Below are positions 35,148 to 45,049 of a DNA stretch of 64,000 nt, piece after piece. The translations under genes and the position numbers were made by a program. The stretch is from positions 656,493 through 720,492 of the forward strand of contig NZ_CH724126.1 in assembly GCF_000153345.1 (NCBI RefSeq), given 5' to 3'. Within the stretch, counting starts at the first letter, position 1. The number at the start of each line of letters is the position of its first letter. Origin of the DNA: Neptuniibacter caesariensis (GTDB lineage: Bacteria > Pseudomonadota > Gammaproteobacteria > Pseudomonadales > Balneatricaceae). Under the pieces are notes generated by a model. It saw nothing but the letters and a program-made list of their open reading frames with translations, was not told where the DNA came from and ran no database searches.

Positions 35148-37052
35148 ATGGCTGCAGAGCGCCTAAAAGACCATTCCAAAGAGAGTCGTACGTTTCGTTT
35201 TCGTGCGACTCTAGCGTTTATAGTGGTTGTTCTGATGTTGTGCGTACTTGCTGGCAGGATGTATTACCTGCAAGTGGTTGAGCATGAACGATTTTCAGCT
35301 ATGTCAGAAGATAACCGGGTTCAATTGCAGCCGGTTCCCCCTACACGGGGTCTGATTTATGACCGTAACGGGATTTTATTAGCTGACAACCGTCCCAGTT
35401 ATTCAGTGACACTCCTTAAAGAGGAGATGAAAGATCTGGATAAAACCCTGGCGGATCTTAGTGAGCTGATTCCGATAACCGAGCGTGAAATCAGCCGTTT
35501 CAAAAAACGCTTAAAACAGCGCCGTCGTCCATTCCAGTCGGTGCCCGTCCGATTCCGTTTAACCGAAGAAGAGATCGCCAAAATTTCGGTGAATTATCAT
35601 CGCCTGCCTGGTATACGTGTTGAAGCTGAGTTAATTCGTTATTACCCCTACGGGCGGTCTTTGGTTCATGCTATGGGGTACGTAGGGCGCATTAACGAAA
35701 AAGAGCTGAAGCGTGTTGATGAAACCAACTATGCGGCAACCCATTACATAGGGAAGCTGGGTATTGAGAAGTTTTATGAAGATCAGTTGCATGGTGAGGT
35801 CGGTTTTCAGAAGGTAGAGACCAATGCCCGGGGCAGGGTTATGCGCGTTCTGGAAAGGACTGATCCTAAACCCGGAGAGGATCTGGTTTTGCATTTGGAT
35901 CTTCGACTACAACAGATTACTGAGAAGCTTTTGGAAGGCCGGCGTGCCTCCGTGGTGGCAATAGATCCGGAAACCGGGGGAATTCTTACCATGGTTTCTA
36001 CACCTGCTTATGATCCTAACCTGTTTGTTACAGGCATCTCATCGAAAGATTATAAAGCGTTGAGGGAATCCAGAGATCTGCCTTTATTTAACCGGGCGAT
36101 TCGTGGCGGTTATCCTCCAGGTTCAACGATCAAGCAGATTGTTGCGCTGGCGGCTATCGATACGGGGGTGGTGAAGCCTAGCTACACCATCTTTGATCCG
36201 GGCTTTTACACCCTGACTAAAGGTGGACGGAAATACCGCGACTGGAAACGAACCGGGCATGGCCGTGTGGATATGTATGATTCAATCGCGCAGTCTTGTG
36301 ATGTCTGGTTTTACGATGTGTCACATAAGATGGGTGTCGACCCTATGTCTGACTATCTGGGTAAATTTGGTTTTGGTCAGGTAACCAGTCTGGATTTGCC
36401 AGAAGCCCTTGGGGCTATTCTCCCTTCAAGAGAATGGAAAAAACGGGCCCGTAAAACGCCTTGGTATACCGGTGATTCTCTGAATATGAGTATCGGGCAA
36501 GGCTTCTTTGTCGCGACCCCATTGCAGTTGGCAACGGCCACTGCTGTAGTGGCAAATCGTGGTAAATGGCACTCGCCAAGGATGCTGAAAGGTATTAAGT
36601 CATTAGATGATGCCGGGGCGGAAGTATTGTCTATGCCTGATATCAGCGGGGTAAAGCGTCCCTTGGCTGATGTGAAACTGAATAATGAGAAGCATTGGGA
36701 CGACATCATTAAAGGGATGCGTGAAGTAATGCACGGCAAGCGAGGTACTGCACGTAGCTCTGGTGCCAATTCAGCCTATGAGATTGCTGGGAAAACCGGT
36801 ACTGCTCAGGTTGTCGGCATCAAACAGGATGAAGAATATGATGCGGAAAAGCTGGCTGAAATCCATCGAGATCATGCGTTGTTTGTCGCATTTGCGCCGA
36901 TTGAAGACCCTAAAATAGCCATTGCTGTCATCGTAGAAAATGGCGGTGGTGGGTCCAGTACTGCCGCGCCTATTGCGCGAAAAGTTATGGATGCCTACCT
37001 TCTGGGTAAAGACCCTGAGCAGGAGATTGAGGGTGAGGTGGCGCTACGATGA
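35148..37052 (+). CDS. mrdA: Penicillin-binding protein 2
   Basis: The transpeptidase of the elongation machinery, 634 residues. One N-terminal membrane anchor (about 22-44) precedes the non-catalytic dimer region (PTRGLIYDRNG) and the transpeptidase domain. That domain has SxxK (GSTIK, Ser about 326), SxN-type QSCDVWF and KTG (GKTGTAQ). The stop overlaps the rodA start by four bases (ATGA). It works with RodA, which polymerises the glycan chains. Confidence 0.97.
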   Translation: MAAERLKDHSKESRTFRFRATLAFIVVVLMLCVLAGRMYYLQVVEHERFSAMSEDNRVQLQPVPPTRGLIYDRNGILLADNRPSYSVTLLKEEMKDLDKTLADLSELIPITEREISRFKKRLKQRRRPFQSVPVRFRLTEEEIAKISVNYHRLPGIRVEAELIRYYPYGRSLVHAMGYVGRINEKELKRVDETNYAATHYIGKLGIEKFYEDQLHGEVGFQKVETNARGRVMRVLERTDPKPGEDLVLHLDLRLQQITEKLLEGRRASVVAIDPETGGILTMVSTPAYDPNLFVTGISSKDYKALRESRDLPLFNRAIRGGYPPGSTIKQIVALAAIDTGVVKPSYTIFDPGFYTLTKGGRKYRDWKRTGHGRVDMYDSIAQSCDVWFYDVSHKMGVDPMSDYLGKFGFGQVTSLDLPEALGAILPSREWKKRARKTPWYTGDSLNMSIGQGFFVATPLQLATATAVVANRGKWHSPRMLKGIKSLDDAGAEVLSMPDISGVKRPLADVKLNNEKHWDDIIKGMREVMHGKRGTARSSGANSAYEIAGKTGTAQVVGIKQDEEYDAEKLAEIHRDHALFVAFAPIEDPKIAIAVIVENGGGGSSTAAPIARKVMDAYLLGKDPEQEIEGEVALR

Positions 37053-38191
37053 TGGGAAGAGAGTTTGAGCGCTACATGCCGGAAGCGCATGATCATCTGC
37101 GCCAACGGCCAAGCCTCTGGAGCTATACGAACCTGGATGGTTGGCTACTGCTTCTGTTAATTGCATTATGTGGTTTTGGCTTATTTATTCTATACAGCGC
37201 CTCCGGTCAGGATATGGGCTATGTGACCCGTCAGGCGATCCGTATGGGTGCCGGTTTTTTTGTCATGATCGTTTTGGCACAATTAACCCCCAGATTTCTG
37301 GGTCGTTGGGCACCCTGGCTCTATGTGATAGGTGTCGCGTTGCTGGTGGGGGTCATACTCTTTGGTGTAGGTGCAAAGGGTGCACAGCGCTGGATCGCGC
37401 TCCCGGGCTTTCGCTTCCAACCTTCTGAAATCATGAAACTTGTGCTGCCGCTTACCGTTGCATTCTATCTAGCTCACAGACCTTTGCCGCCAGGTTTCAG
37501 GCATATCATTATCAGTTTGGTGTTAGTAGGACTGCCTACCGTTCTGATTATGAAACAGCCGGATCTGGGAACTTCGTTACTGATTGCTTCTTCGGGTATT
37601 TTTGTATTGTTGCTATCGGGTATACGTTGGCGTTACATCTTCTCTGCTTTAGGTGTTGCAGCGGCAGCTTTACCAGGCCTTTGGGCCGTGATGAAAGATT
37701 ATCAAAAACAGCGGGTACTTACTTTTCTCGACCCGGAAAGTGATCCTTTAGGTTCAGGATGGAATATTATCCAGTCGAAAACAGCAATCGGCTCTGGCGG
37801 TGTTTCTGGTAAGGGGTGGTTAAGCGGTACGCAGTCACAGTTGGACTTTTTACCGGAATCGCATACGGATTTTATCATTGCGGTGGTGGCTGAAGAGATG
37901 GGACTGATTGGTGTATTAGTTCTGTTGACACTTTATCTGTTGATTATTGCTCGTGGGTTAGTTATTGCTGCACGTGCTCCAGATAGTTTTGGGCGTTTGT
38001 TGGCGGGCAGTTTGATTTTAACTTTCTTTGTCTATGTGTTTGTTAATATCGGTATGGTGAGCGGCTTGTTACCTGTAGTGGGAGTGCCGTTACCATTGGT
38101 GAGTTACGGTGGGACGTCTATCGTAACCTTGATGGCCGGGTTTGGTATTATTATGTCGGTTCACAGTTATCGAACGATGTTGCTCAAGTAA
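37049..38191 (+). CDS. rodA: Rod shape-determining glycosyltransferase RodA
   Basis: A SEDS-family peptidoglycan polymerase of 380 residues with about ten membrane segments. Conserved features are GAKGAQRWIALPGFRFQPSE, trimmed in naming, KQPDLGTSL in the catalytic loop, and GVPLPLVSYGGTSIV near the end. It is coupled to mrdA by a four-base overlap. mltB follows after about 90 bases. Confidence 0.97.
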   Translation: MMGREFERYMPEAHDHLRQRPSLWSYTNLDGWLLLLLIALCGFGLFILYSASGQDMGYVTRQAIRMGAGFFVMIVLAQLTPRFLGRWAPWLYVIGVALLVGVILFGVGAKGAQRWIALPGFRFQPSEIMKLVLPLTVAFYLAHRPLPPGFRHIIISLVLVGLPTVLIMKQPDLGTSLLIASSGIFVLLLSGIRWRYIFSALGVAAAALPGLWAVMKDYQKQRVLTFLDPESDPLGSGWNIIQSKTAIGSGGVSGKGWLSGTQSQLDFLPESHTDFIIAVVAEEMGLIGVLVLLTLYLLIIARGLVIAARAPDSFGRLLAGSLILTFFVYVFVNIGMVSGLLPVVGVPLPLVSYGGTSIVTLMAGFGIIMSVHSYRTMLLK

Positions 38192-38282
38192 CGAATTTTT
38201 GAACTTTTGAGTCTGAGTTTTATCTGTATGCTCTGGCTTGAGGAGATGTTTATGTTGGTATTGGAAATTAAGGAGATCAGGG

Positions 38283-39461
38283 ATGAAGCGTAGTTCAGTT
38301 GTATCGGTTTTAGTAACTACCGGACTTTTACTTATGGGTTGTACAGCAACCGCTGAAAAAGAAGTGGCCTCGTCATCTGCTAAACCGCAGGTCAAAACAG
38401 ACAAGGCTGACACTTCAGTTGCTCAGAAGAAAGCCGCAATGCCTGCTGCATCAAAGCGGATGACTCAAGAGGAACTACTGGCTTCAGTGAGGGGCGGTTC
38501 TTATCTGGATTATCCTGAAGCCAAAGTGTTTATCGAAGAGATGAAAGCAGAAGGCTTTGATGAAGCCTATTTGAGAAAAGTGCTTGGCGAAGCAAAGCGC
38601 CAGACTTCAATTCTGAAAGCGATTTCCCGTCCGGCAGAACGACGTCTGACCTGGGGGGGGTACCGTAAGATTTTTATTGAGCCTAAGCGTATCAAGCAAG
38701 GCGTTAAGTTTTGGCAGGACAATCAAGAGAGTCTTGCTAAAGCGGAACAAAAATACGGTGTTCCAGCTGAAATCATTGTGTCGATTATCGGTGTGGAAAC
38801 CCGCTATGGTCGGATTATGGGTAGCTATCGTGTCTTAGATGCCTTGGCAACACTGGGTTTTGATTATCCTCGCCGTAGTAAGTTCTTTCTCGGGCAGCTG
38901 AAAGAGTACCTGCATCTCGTCAAAGAGGAGAAGGTCGATTTTACTTCTCTAAAAGGCTCCTATGCTGGAGCGATGGGCTTTGGACAGTTTATTCCTTCAA
39001 GCTATCGTAATTTTGCCATCGATTTTGATCAGGATGGTAAGCGTGATATCTGGAGCAATAAAACGGATGCGATTGGTAGCGTGGCCAATTACTTTGCTGA
39101 ACATAAATGGAAACCCGGGCAGCCTGTCATCAGTGGAGTTTCTTTCACTAAGGCCGCTGATGAAGCTTGGTACAGCGTTGGTCGCAAGGGTTTGATTCCG
39201 CAAAATACGCTCGCTGAATGGGTCGATCGTGGTGTAGAACCGCAACTGAACTTATCCCCGGAAGAGAAAGCGATCCTGATGCAAATGGAGATCGGTGATG
39301 ATAAGCAATACTGGTTAGGTCTGCATAACTTCTATGTTATAACTCGTTACAACCACAGTAAGTTGTATGCCATGGCTGTTTATCGCTTAAGTCAACAGAT
39401 CAAAGACGCTTATGAGAAAGCGACTGTTAAATCAGTGGCCATGCAGACTAAGAGTAACTAA
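38283..39461 (+). CDS. mltB: Lytic murein transglycosylase B
   Basis: A periplasmic lipoprotein of 392 residues that cleaves glycan strands. The signal peptide ends in the lipobox LLMGC (Cys about 20). The catalytic domain contains the Glu in IIGVETRYGRIMG and GSYAGAMGFGQFIPSSYRNF-type residues, trimmed to twenty. ATG at 38283 follows AAGGAGATCAGG. rlpA starts 11 bases downstream. Confidence 0.95.
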   Translation: MKRSSVVSVLVTTGLLLMGCTATAEKEVASSSAKPQVKTDKADTSVAQKKAAMPAASKRMTQEELLASVRGGSYLDYPEAKVFIEEMKAEGFDEAYLRKVLGEAKRQTSILKAISRPAERRLTWGGYRKIFIEPKRIKQGVKFWQDNQESLAKAEQKYGVPAEIIVSIIGVETRYGRIMGSYRVLDALATLGFDYPRRSKFFLGQLKEYLHLVKEEKVDFTSLKGSYAGAMGFGQFIPSSYRNFAIDFDQDGKRDIWSNKTDAIGSVANYFAEHKWKPGQPVISGVSFTKAADEAWYSVGRKGLIPQNTLAEWVDRGVEPQLNLSPEEKAILMQMEIGDDKQYWLGLHNFYVITRYNHSKLYAMAVYRLSQQIKDAYEKATVKSVAMQTKSN

Positions 39462-39472
39462 GAGACGGTGCT

Positions 39473-40303
39473 ATGTTGCGCAAGTTAGTTGTACTTTGTA
39501 TTTCGCTAGTTATTGTAGGTTGTTCGTCAACCAGTACGAATAATGGCCGCTATTCGATGCGTCATGATAAAGCGCCGGACCAGCCTGTTGATGTCTCGCA
39601 TGTCAAAGATGCTGTTCCAAAGGTTGAGCCTAAAAGCCGTGGCGGGAATAAAAGCCCCTATACTGTTTTAGGCAAGCAGTATCATATAATGAATAGTGCC
39701 GCGGGTTACCGGGAAGTGGGAACCGCTTCCTGGTACGGGAAGAAATTTCACGGTCATAAAACCTCTAATGGTGAGGTTTACGATATGTATAAGATGTCGG
39801 CCGCGCATAAGTCCTTGCCTATTCCTACCTATTTGAAAGTGACCAACCTGGATAATAACCGTCAGGTTATCGTTAGGGTTAATGACCGGGGCCCTTTTCA
39901 TGGCAACCGATTAATTGATCTGTCTTATGCTGCTGCTTCTAAGTTGGATATGCTAAAGAAAGGCACGGCACGTGTTCGCCTGGAAGCAATAGATCCACAC
40001 GCTTGGCATAAAGCTGCGGGTACAACCGCCGTGGTAGTACAAAATTCGTTACCGGATACGGCCTCTGGGCGTTATTTGCAAGTAGGTGCTTATTCCAGCC
40101 GCAATACCGCAGAGTTTGTTCAGAGTCAGTTATCTCCTTTATTGGCGGGGCTCAGCGTTCAGGTGAGACCAACAACGAATAGCGGTCGAACGCTGTACCG
40201 AGTGCAAGTAGGACCATTGAAAAGTTCTACCTCCGTACCTGATTTAGTTAATCAGGTTGAGCAGATGGGCTATCCGGGCTCACGTTTGGTAGACTTCCCA
40301 TAA
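39473..40303 (+). CDS. rlpA: RlpA septal lipoprotein transglycosylase
   Basis: A 276-residue lipoprotein with lipobox IVGCS (Cys about 17). The double-psi barrel (about 80-170) has GTASWYGKKFHGHKTSNGE and RVNDRGPFHGNRLIDLS. A SPOR domain at the end (about 198-272) binds denuded glycan at the septum. In Pseudomonas RlpA is a lytic transglycosylase acting on peptide-free strands, which fits the neighbouring mltB and dacA. Confidence 0.94.
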   Translation: MLRKLVVLCISLVIVGCSSTSTNNGRYSMRHDKAPDQPVDVSHVKDAVPKVEPKSRGGNKSPYTVLGKQYHIMNSAAGYREVGTASWYGKKFHGHKTSNGEVYDMYKMSAAHKSLPIPTYLKVTNLDNNRQVIVRVNDRGPFHGNRLIDLSYAAASKLDMLKKGTARVRLEAIDPHAWHKAAGTTAVVVQNSLPDTASGRYLQVGAYSSRNTAEFVQSQLSPLLAGLSVQVRPTTNSGRTLYRVQVGPLKSSTSVPDLVNQVEQMGYPGSRLVDFP

Positions 40304-40368
40304 GGGCTTAAGTACAGTTGTTCGCGGCGATATGTGGACTTCACTTTAAATCAATACAGTAATACTGG

Positions 40369-41532
40369 ATGACAATGTTTAATAAGGTTTCTAAATATTT
40401 CTACGCGTTAGTACTAACGCTCTTTGCTATTCAGGTTCATGCCGTTGCGCGTCTTATTCCTGCCGAGCCGCAAATTGCCGCCACTGCCTATCTGGTTATG
40501 GATGCCGATACGGGGAAGGTTATCGCCTCCAAAAATGCGGATAAGCCTTTCGCACCGGCGAGTCTGACCAAAATGATGACGGCTTACATTCTTGAATATG
40601 AACTAAGTAAAGGAAATGTGGGTCTAGAGGATTTGGTACTTATCAGCGAGAAAGCATGGCGAACTCAGGGCTCGCGTATGTTTATTCGTGAAGGCACTCA
40701 AGTACGTCTGGGTGATCTGATGAAGGGGATTATCATCCAGTCCGGGAACGACGCCTCAGTAGCCGTAGCGGAGCATATTGCTGGCAGTGAACCCGCTTTT
40801 GCGGACCTGATGAATCAGCATGCTGATCTGTTAGGTATGAAAAATACTAATTTCTTAAATGCTACGGGGTTGCCAGCCGACGGGCATGAGTCATCTGCGG
40901 CTGACCTGGCAACACTGGCAAAAGCGATCATTAATGATTTCCCCGACCTTTATAGTATCTACTCTGAAAAGTATTTTACTTACAACGATATTCGCCAGCC
41001 GAATCGAAATAAGCTGCTCTGGAGAGATAAAACGGTTGATGGCATGAAAACCGGCTACACCGATGCAGCAGGTTACTGTTTAGTAGCGTCGGCAAAGCGT
41101 GACGGCATGCGTTTGATCTCTGTTGTATTGGGGACTAAAGATGAAGAAGCGCGTGCACGTGAAAGTCAGAAACTGCTCTCTTATGCCTTCCGTTATTACC
41201 GTACTCATAAGCTTTATGAGTCAGGAGTCATGCTCAATACCACCAAGGTTTGGTCGGGTGTTCAAGATCAACTGAAAATTGGCATTAATGAGTCGCTCTC
41301 TGTAACGATTCCGCGTGGTCAGGCTGATAAGCTTCAGGCGACGATGGATGTTGATCGAGTGATTAAAGCACCCATAGAGAAAGGTCAGGAACTAGGTCAG
41401 GTTAGAGTGACATTGGATGGTGAGCTTGTGACAGAGGTGCCACTGGTTGCGTTGGAAGCTATACCTGAAGCAGGTCTTCTCAAACGTATCTGGCATGCCA
41501 TTTTGCTATTTTTTAGCAGCTTGCTAGGTTAG
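40369..41532 (+). CDS. dacA: D-alanyl-D-alanine carboxypeptidase (PBP5/6)
   Basis: Removes the terminal D-Ala from peptidoglycan stem peptides. The 387-residue protein has a signal peptide (about 1-27), SxxK in ASLTKMMTAY, SGN in IQSGNDASVA and KTG in VDGMKTGYTDAAGYC. A beta-rich C-terminal domain follows, with an amphipathic membrane-anchoring helix ending the protein (LLKRIWHAILLFFSSLL). A strong hairpin terminator lies after it. Confidence 0.96.
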   Translation: MTMFNKVSKYFYALVLTLFAIQVHAVARLIPAEPQIAATAYLVMDADTGKVIASKNADKPFAPASLTKMMTAYILEYELSKGNVGLEDLVLISEKAWRTQGSRMFIREGTQVRLGDLMKGIIIQSGNDASVAVAEHIAGSEPAFADLMNQHADLLGMKNTNFLNATGLPADGHESSAADLATLAKAIINDFPDLYSIYSEKYFTYNDIRQPNRNKLLWRDKTVDGMKTGYTDAAGYCLVASAKRDGMRLISVVLGTKDEEARARESQKLLSYAFRYYRTHKLYESGVMLNTTKVWSGVQDQLKIGINESLSVTIPRGQADKLQATMDVDRVIKAPIEKGQELGQVRVTLDGELVTEVPLVALEAIPEAGLLKRIWHAILLFFSSLLG

Positions 41533-41568
41533 TGATTACTTGGCTGTCAGGCCTTTAAATTTGCAAGG

Positions 41569-41608
41569 ATGCCCACATCTATAATCACTAGATGTGGGCA
41601 TTTGTGTT
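41569..41608 (+). terminator. Strong hairpin between dacA and the aminotransferase gene
   Basis: A perfect 13-bp stem, ATGCCCACATCTA with its reverse complement, around a 7-base loop, followed by TTGTGTTT. It ends 9 bases before the downstream ATG at 41617, so it may also hide that gene's ribosome-binding site. Confidence 0.75.
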
Positions 41609-41616
41609 TAGGTGAT

Positions 41617-42474
41617 ATGAGCACAGTATATCTCAACGGTCAGTTTATCCCCGAAGAGGAAGCAAAGGTTTCGGTCTTTGATCGAGGTTTCTTGTTTGGT
41701 GATAGTGTTTACGAAGTTGTTCCTTATTATCAGGGTGTTGGCTTTCGTTTGCAGGAGCATATTGATCGTCTGGCTCACAGCCTGAGAGCTGTGAGCATTA
41801 AAAATGCACAGGATTGGCAGGCTATAATGGATAAGCTGGTTGCCCTCAATGGAGGAGGTAATCTGTCTGTTTATCTACAGGTGACCCGAGGCAGTGCCGG
41901 TAAACGCAGCCATGCTTATGGTGATGAACTGGAACCAACTATCTTTGCGTGCTGTACAGATATTAAAGATGTCTGGCAGGCGGGGGTAGATGAAGTTGTG
42001 CCCTTAAAAGCGATCGTAACAGAGGATCTGCGCTGGCATCGTTGTGATATCAAATCGACCTGTTTGTTACCCAATATTCTGGTCTTACAGCAGGCGAAGG
42101 ATGAGGGTGTTCAGGAAGCGCTGTTTTCACGTGATGGAAAGTTAACTGAAGGTTCTGCATGTAACCTTTTTCTGGTGAAGCGTGGAGTCATCTATACACC
42201 TAAGCGAAGCTCAGAAATTCTGGGTGGTATCACCCGGGAATTGATATTGGAGCTTGCGGATCAGCACGGCATTCAATATCAAGAGATAGATATAGACTAT
42301 GAACGTTTATTGGCCGCCGATGAGGTTTGGGTTTCCAGCTCAACCCGCGGTGTAATTCCAATAGTGGAAATTGATGGTCAGCAGATAGGAGAGGGCAATA
42401 AAGGCCCAGTCTGGATGCGAATGTTCACTCTTTTTTCCGGTTTTCAGCGAGCACTGATGACAGGAAGTAAATAA
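41617..42474 (+). CDS. dat: D-amino acid aminotransferase (class IV PLP enzyme)
   Basis: A fold-type IV PLP transaminase of 285 residues. FDRGFLFGDSVYEVVP marks the N-terminus. The PLP lysine lies in DIKSTCLLPNILV, and LTEGSACNLFLV and EVWVSSSTRGVIPI are the phosphate-binding segments. The closest pattern is D-alanine transaminase, which supplies D-Glu or D-Ala for the wall, fitting the dacA neighbourhood; a branched-chain or ADC-lyase role is less likely. ATG at 41617 is chosen because an upstream in-frame ATG sits in the terminator stem. Confidence 0.88.
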   Translation: MSTVYLNGQFIPEEEAKVSVFDRGFLFGDSVYEVVPYYQGVGFRLQEHIDRLAHSLRAVSIKNAQDWQAIMDKLVALNGGGNLSVYLQVTRGSAGKRSHAYGDELEPTIFACCTDIKDVWQAGVDEVVPLKAIVTEDLRWHRCDIKSTCLLPNILVLQQAKDEGVQEALFSRDGKLTEGSACNLFLVKRGVIYTPKRSSEILGGITRELILELADQHGIQYQEIDIDYERLLAADEVWVSSSTRGVIPIVEIDGQQIGEGNKGPVWMRMFTLFSGFQRALMTGSK

Positions 42475-42488
42475 CCGAAATAAACAGT

Positions 42489-42767
42489 ATGACCGATACT
42501 CAGAAAGAACCACCTAAGATTGAATTTCCATGCCCTAACTACCCAATCAAGGTTGTGGGTACCAACAGTGATAACTTTCGCGAGTTTGTTATCGAGATTG
42601 TTAAGTTGCATGCGCCGGATTTAGATCTGGCAACCGTGTCTGTGCAGGATAGCCGCAACGGCACATTTCAGTCAGTACGCTTCAAAATCACCGCGCAGGG
42701 TGTGGAGCAACTACGTGCTATTCATGAAGCACTGATCGCATCTGATCGAGTGAAGATGGTTATCTGA
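42489..42767 (+). CDS. ybeD: YbeD-family protein (DUF493)
   Basis: A 92-residue protein of the YbeD/DUF493 family, with the ACT-like alpha/beta fold. Features are [12 protein letters not shown] and [19 protein letters not shown]. In enterics it also lies between dacA and lipB. Its role is unproven; a regulatory link to lipoate synthesis has been suggested from location. Its last base is the first base of lipB, so translation is coupled. Confidence 0.92.
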   Translation: MTDTQKEPPKIEFPCPNYPIKVVGTNSDNFREFVIEIVKLHAPDLDLATVSVQDSRNGTFQSVRFKITAQGVEQLRAIHEALIASDRVKMVI

Positions 42768-43414
42768 TGCTGACTGAACAGCTGATTGTACGTAATCTGG
42801 GTTTACAGCCCTACGAGCCAACCTGGCAAAAGATGCAGGCTTTCACCAATGAGCGTGATGAAAACGCGCTCGATGAAATCTGGTCATTACAGCATGAACC
42901 CGTTTTCACTCAGGGGCAGGCGGGTAAAGAGGAGCACTTGTTAGGTACAGGTGATATTCCGGTTGTGCAGGTCGATCGTGGGGGGCAGGTAACTTATCAT
43001 GGTCCGGGGCAGGCCATTGTTTACCTGTTATTGAACCTGAAGCGTAAGAAACTTGGGGTTCGCGAGCTGGTCTCCATTATGGAAGATGCCGTTGTGGAAA
43101 CGCTGGCTGATTTTCAGATAGAGGCTTATGCAAAACCTGATGCTCCCGGTGTGTATGTTGCGAATAGCAAAATTGCATCTTTGGGGCTAAGGGTAAGGAG
43201 GGGATGTTCTTTTCATGGTCTGGCACTCAACCTGGCTATGGACCTTGAACCCTTCCTAAGAATTAATCCATGCGGCTATGCCGGAATGGAAATGACACAG
43301 TTGGGAATGCTGGTTTCGGATCTTGATCAGAACGAAGCGACAGAGCGACTTCTCGACCATTTGATCACTAAGCTTGGGTATACCCAAATAACCCGGGCGC
43401 AAACTCTGGATTGA
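42767..43414 (+). CDS. lipB: Octanoyl-[acyl-carrier-protein] transferase
   Basis: Transfers octanoate from ACP to lipoyl domains, the first step of lipoate synthesis. The 215-residue protein has [16 protein letters not shown], the catalytic Lys in [13 protein letters not shown] and the catalytic Cys in [14 protein letters not shown]. The start overlaps ybeD by one base, and lipA starts six bases after the stop. Confidence 0.96.
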   Translation: MLTEQLIVRNLGLQPYEPTWQKMQAFTNERDENALDEIWSLQHEPVFTQGQAGKEEHLLGTGDIPVVQVDRGGQVTYHGPGQAIVYLLLNLKRKKLGVRELVSIMEDAVVETLADFQIEAYAKPDAPGVYVANSKIASLGLRVRRGCSFHGLALNLAMDLEPFLRINPCGYAGMEMTQLGMLVSDLDQNEATERLLDHLITKLGYTQITRAQTLD

Positions 43415-43420
43415 TCCTAG

Positions 43421-44404
43421 ATGTCAGAACATAACAACAAAGAAACAGCGAAGAAGAGAGTGGAGCAAGGTGTTAAGCTCCGGGGTGCAGATAAAGTCGA
43501 TCGTATTCCTATCAAGGTAATACCGACCGAAAAAGAAGACATGCCGCGTAAGCCGGACTGGCTGAGAGTGCGCATGGGATCGAATGCTAAGGTTAAGCGT
43601 ATAAAGGACAAGTTGCGTAAGCACAAATTGGCGTCCGTTTGCGAAGAAGCAAGCTGCCCTAATCTGGGTGAATGTTTTAGCCACGGTACCGCCACTTTCA
43701 TGATTATGGGTGATATTTGTACCCGACGTTGCCCCTTCTGTGATGTTGCTCACGGTCGTCCAAATGCGCTGGATGAAAACGAGCCGAAAGAGATGGCCGA
43801 TGCTATTGCCGACATGGAGCTGCGCTATGTCGTTGTGACCTCGGTTGATCGCGATGACCTAAGGGATGGTGGTGCTCAGCATTTTGCCAACTGTATCACT
43901 GAAACCCGTAAGCAGGTACCAACCATTGAGATGGAAATACTGGTGCCCGATTTCCGCGGTCGTATGGATATTGCGGTTGATATTCTGACAGAGACGCCAC
44001 CTGACGTATTCAACCATAATATGGAAACGGTGCCGCGTTTGTATAAAGCTGTGCGCCCTGGTTCTGACTACGAATGGTCTTTGCAGTTATTGAAAAAATA
44101 CAAAGCTAAGAACCCTGATGTACGGACTAAGTCCGGTTTGATGGTGGGTATTGGCGAGACTAATGAAGAGATTATTCAGGTTATGAAAGATCTGCGAGCT
44201 CATGATGTGGATATGCTGACGATTGGCCAGTACTTGCAGCCAAGCCGCAGTCACCTCAAGGTTGAACGATTTGTTACGCCGGAAGAGTTTGATGAGTTCA
44301 GTCGATTGGCGAAAGAGATGGGCTTCAAACATGCCGCTTGTGGTCCGTTGGTGCGCTCCTCTTATCATGCTGATTTGCAGGCTAAAGGTGAAAAGGTCGG
44401 ATAA
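43421..44404 (+). CDS. lipA: Lipoyl synthase
   Basis: A radical-SAM enzyme inserting two sulfurs into octanoyl groups. The 327-residue protein has the auxiliary cluster motif [12 protein letters not shown], the radical-SAM CTRRCPFC motif, and a C-terminal RSSYHAD with the Ser ligand. It is the last gene of the cluster and is followed by a strong terminator. Confidence 0.97.
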   Translation: MSEHNNKETAKKRVEQGVKLRGADKVDRIPIKVIPTEKEDMPRKPDWLRVRMGSNAKVKRIKDKLRKHKLASVCEEASCPNLGECFSHGTATFMIMGDICTRRCPFCDVAHGRPNALDENEPKEMADAIADMELRYVVVTSVDRDDLRDGGAQHFANCITETRKQVPTIEMEILVPDFRGRMDIAVDILTETPPDVFNHNMETVPRLYKAVRPGSDYEWSLQLLKKYKAKNPDVRTKSGLMVGIGETNEEIIQVMKDLRAHDVDMLTIGQYLQPSRSHLKVERFVTPEEFDEFSRLAKEMGFKHAACGPLVRSSYHADLQAKGEKVG

Positions 44405-44425
44405 TCTTATCTGTATCTAAGTTAG

Positions 44426-44455
44426 AAAAAGGCTGTTCTTAGAACAGCCTTTTTT
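44426..44455 (+). terminator. Rho-independent terminator after lipA
   Basis: AAAAAGGCTGTTC pairs exactly with GAACAGCCTTTTT around a 3-base loop; more Ts follow. It begins 22 bases after the lipA stop. Confidence 0.9.
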
Positions 44456-44493
44456 ATTGCTAACTGTTCTTGTTGATTGTCAAAAAAACATCT

Positions 44494-44513
44494 AAATTAG
44501 TTTGCTCTAATTT
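44494..44513. promoter_or_regulatory. Inverted repeat before the OsmC-like gene
   Basis: AAATTAG and CTAATTT, exact 7-bp arms six bases apart, 23 bases before the ATG at 44536. It has the form of a MarR/OhrR-type operator and would overlap the promoter. Confidence 0.45.
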
Positions 44514-44535
44514 AATTGATCGGTGAGGACTATCG

Positions 44536-44970
44536 ATGGGTTTAAAAACGATCTCAGTGACTGCCAATATGGCAGCCGGTTGGGCGATTAATGCTGATAT
44601 TCGTGATCATAAAGTTGTGATCGATCAGCCACAGGCAGGTGGTGGTACCAATGAAGGCCCTACCCCACTGGAATTCTTTTTGTTCTCAATCGCTGGGTGC
44701 ATAGGTACGATTGGCCGCATCGCTGCAAGCCAAAAGCGTATTGAACTTCGTTCTATGGAGATCAAAGTCGATGCCGACCTGAACCCGATGGGACTCATGG
44801 GGAAAGCAACCGATGATCGTGTGGGCTTTCAGCAGATTCGAGTCATGGCCGAGATCGATGCCGACCTGACAGATGACGAGAAAAAAGCTTTTCTTGATGA
44901 AGTCTGTGATCGCTGCCCGTTGCACGATAATGTAAAACTAGCTACGGAAGTGGTGCACTCGCTCTCCTGA
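44536..44970 (+). CDS. OsmC/Ohr-family protein
   Basis: A 144-residue protein of the OsmC family. The two redox Cys expected for thiol-dependent peroxide reduction are present: one in SIAGCIGTIGR and one in DEVCDRCPLHDNVKL. It could detoxify organic hydroperoxides; some OsmC relatives have other roles. It is between terminators and so has its own transcript, perhaps under the inverted repeat upstream. Confidence 0.88.
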   Translation: MGLKTISVTANMAAGWAINADIRDHKVVIDQPQAGGGTNEGPTPLEFFLFSIAGCIGTIGRIAASQKRIELRSMEIKVDADLNPMGLMGKATDDRVGFQQIRVMAEIDADLTDDEKKAFLDEVCDRCPLHDNVKLATEVVHSLS

Positions 44971-44974
44971 TGGC

Positions 44975-45010
44975 AAAGGCTAAGTCAGGTGATACTGGCT
45001 TAGCTTTATT
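44975..45010 (+). terminator. Hairpin terminator after the OsmC-like gene
   Basis: GCTAAGTCAG pairs with CTGGCTTAGC (one G-U pair) around a 6-base loop, then TTTATT. It starts four bases after the stop codon. Confidence 0.7.
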
Positions 45011-45049
45011 CCTCTGCTCTTTCCTGGCATGACCGGCTATACTAGCCAC

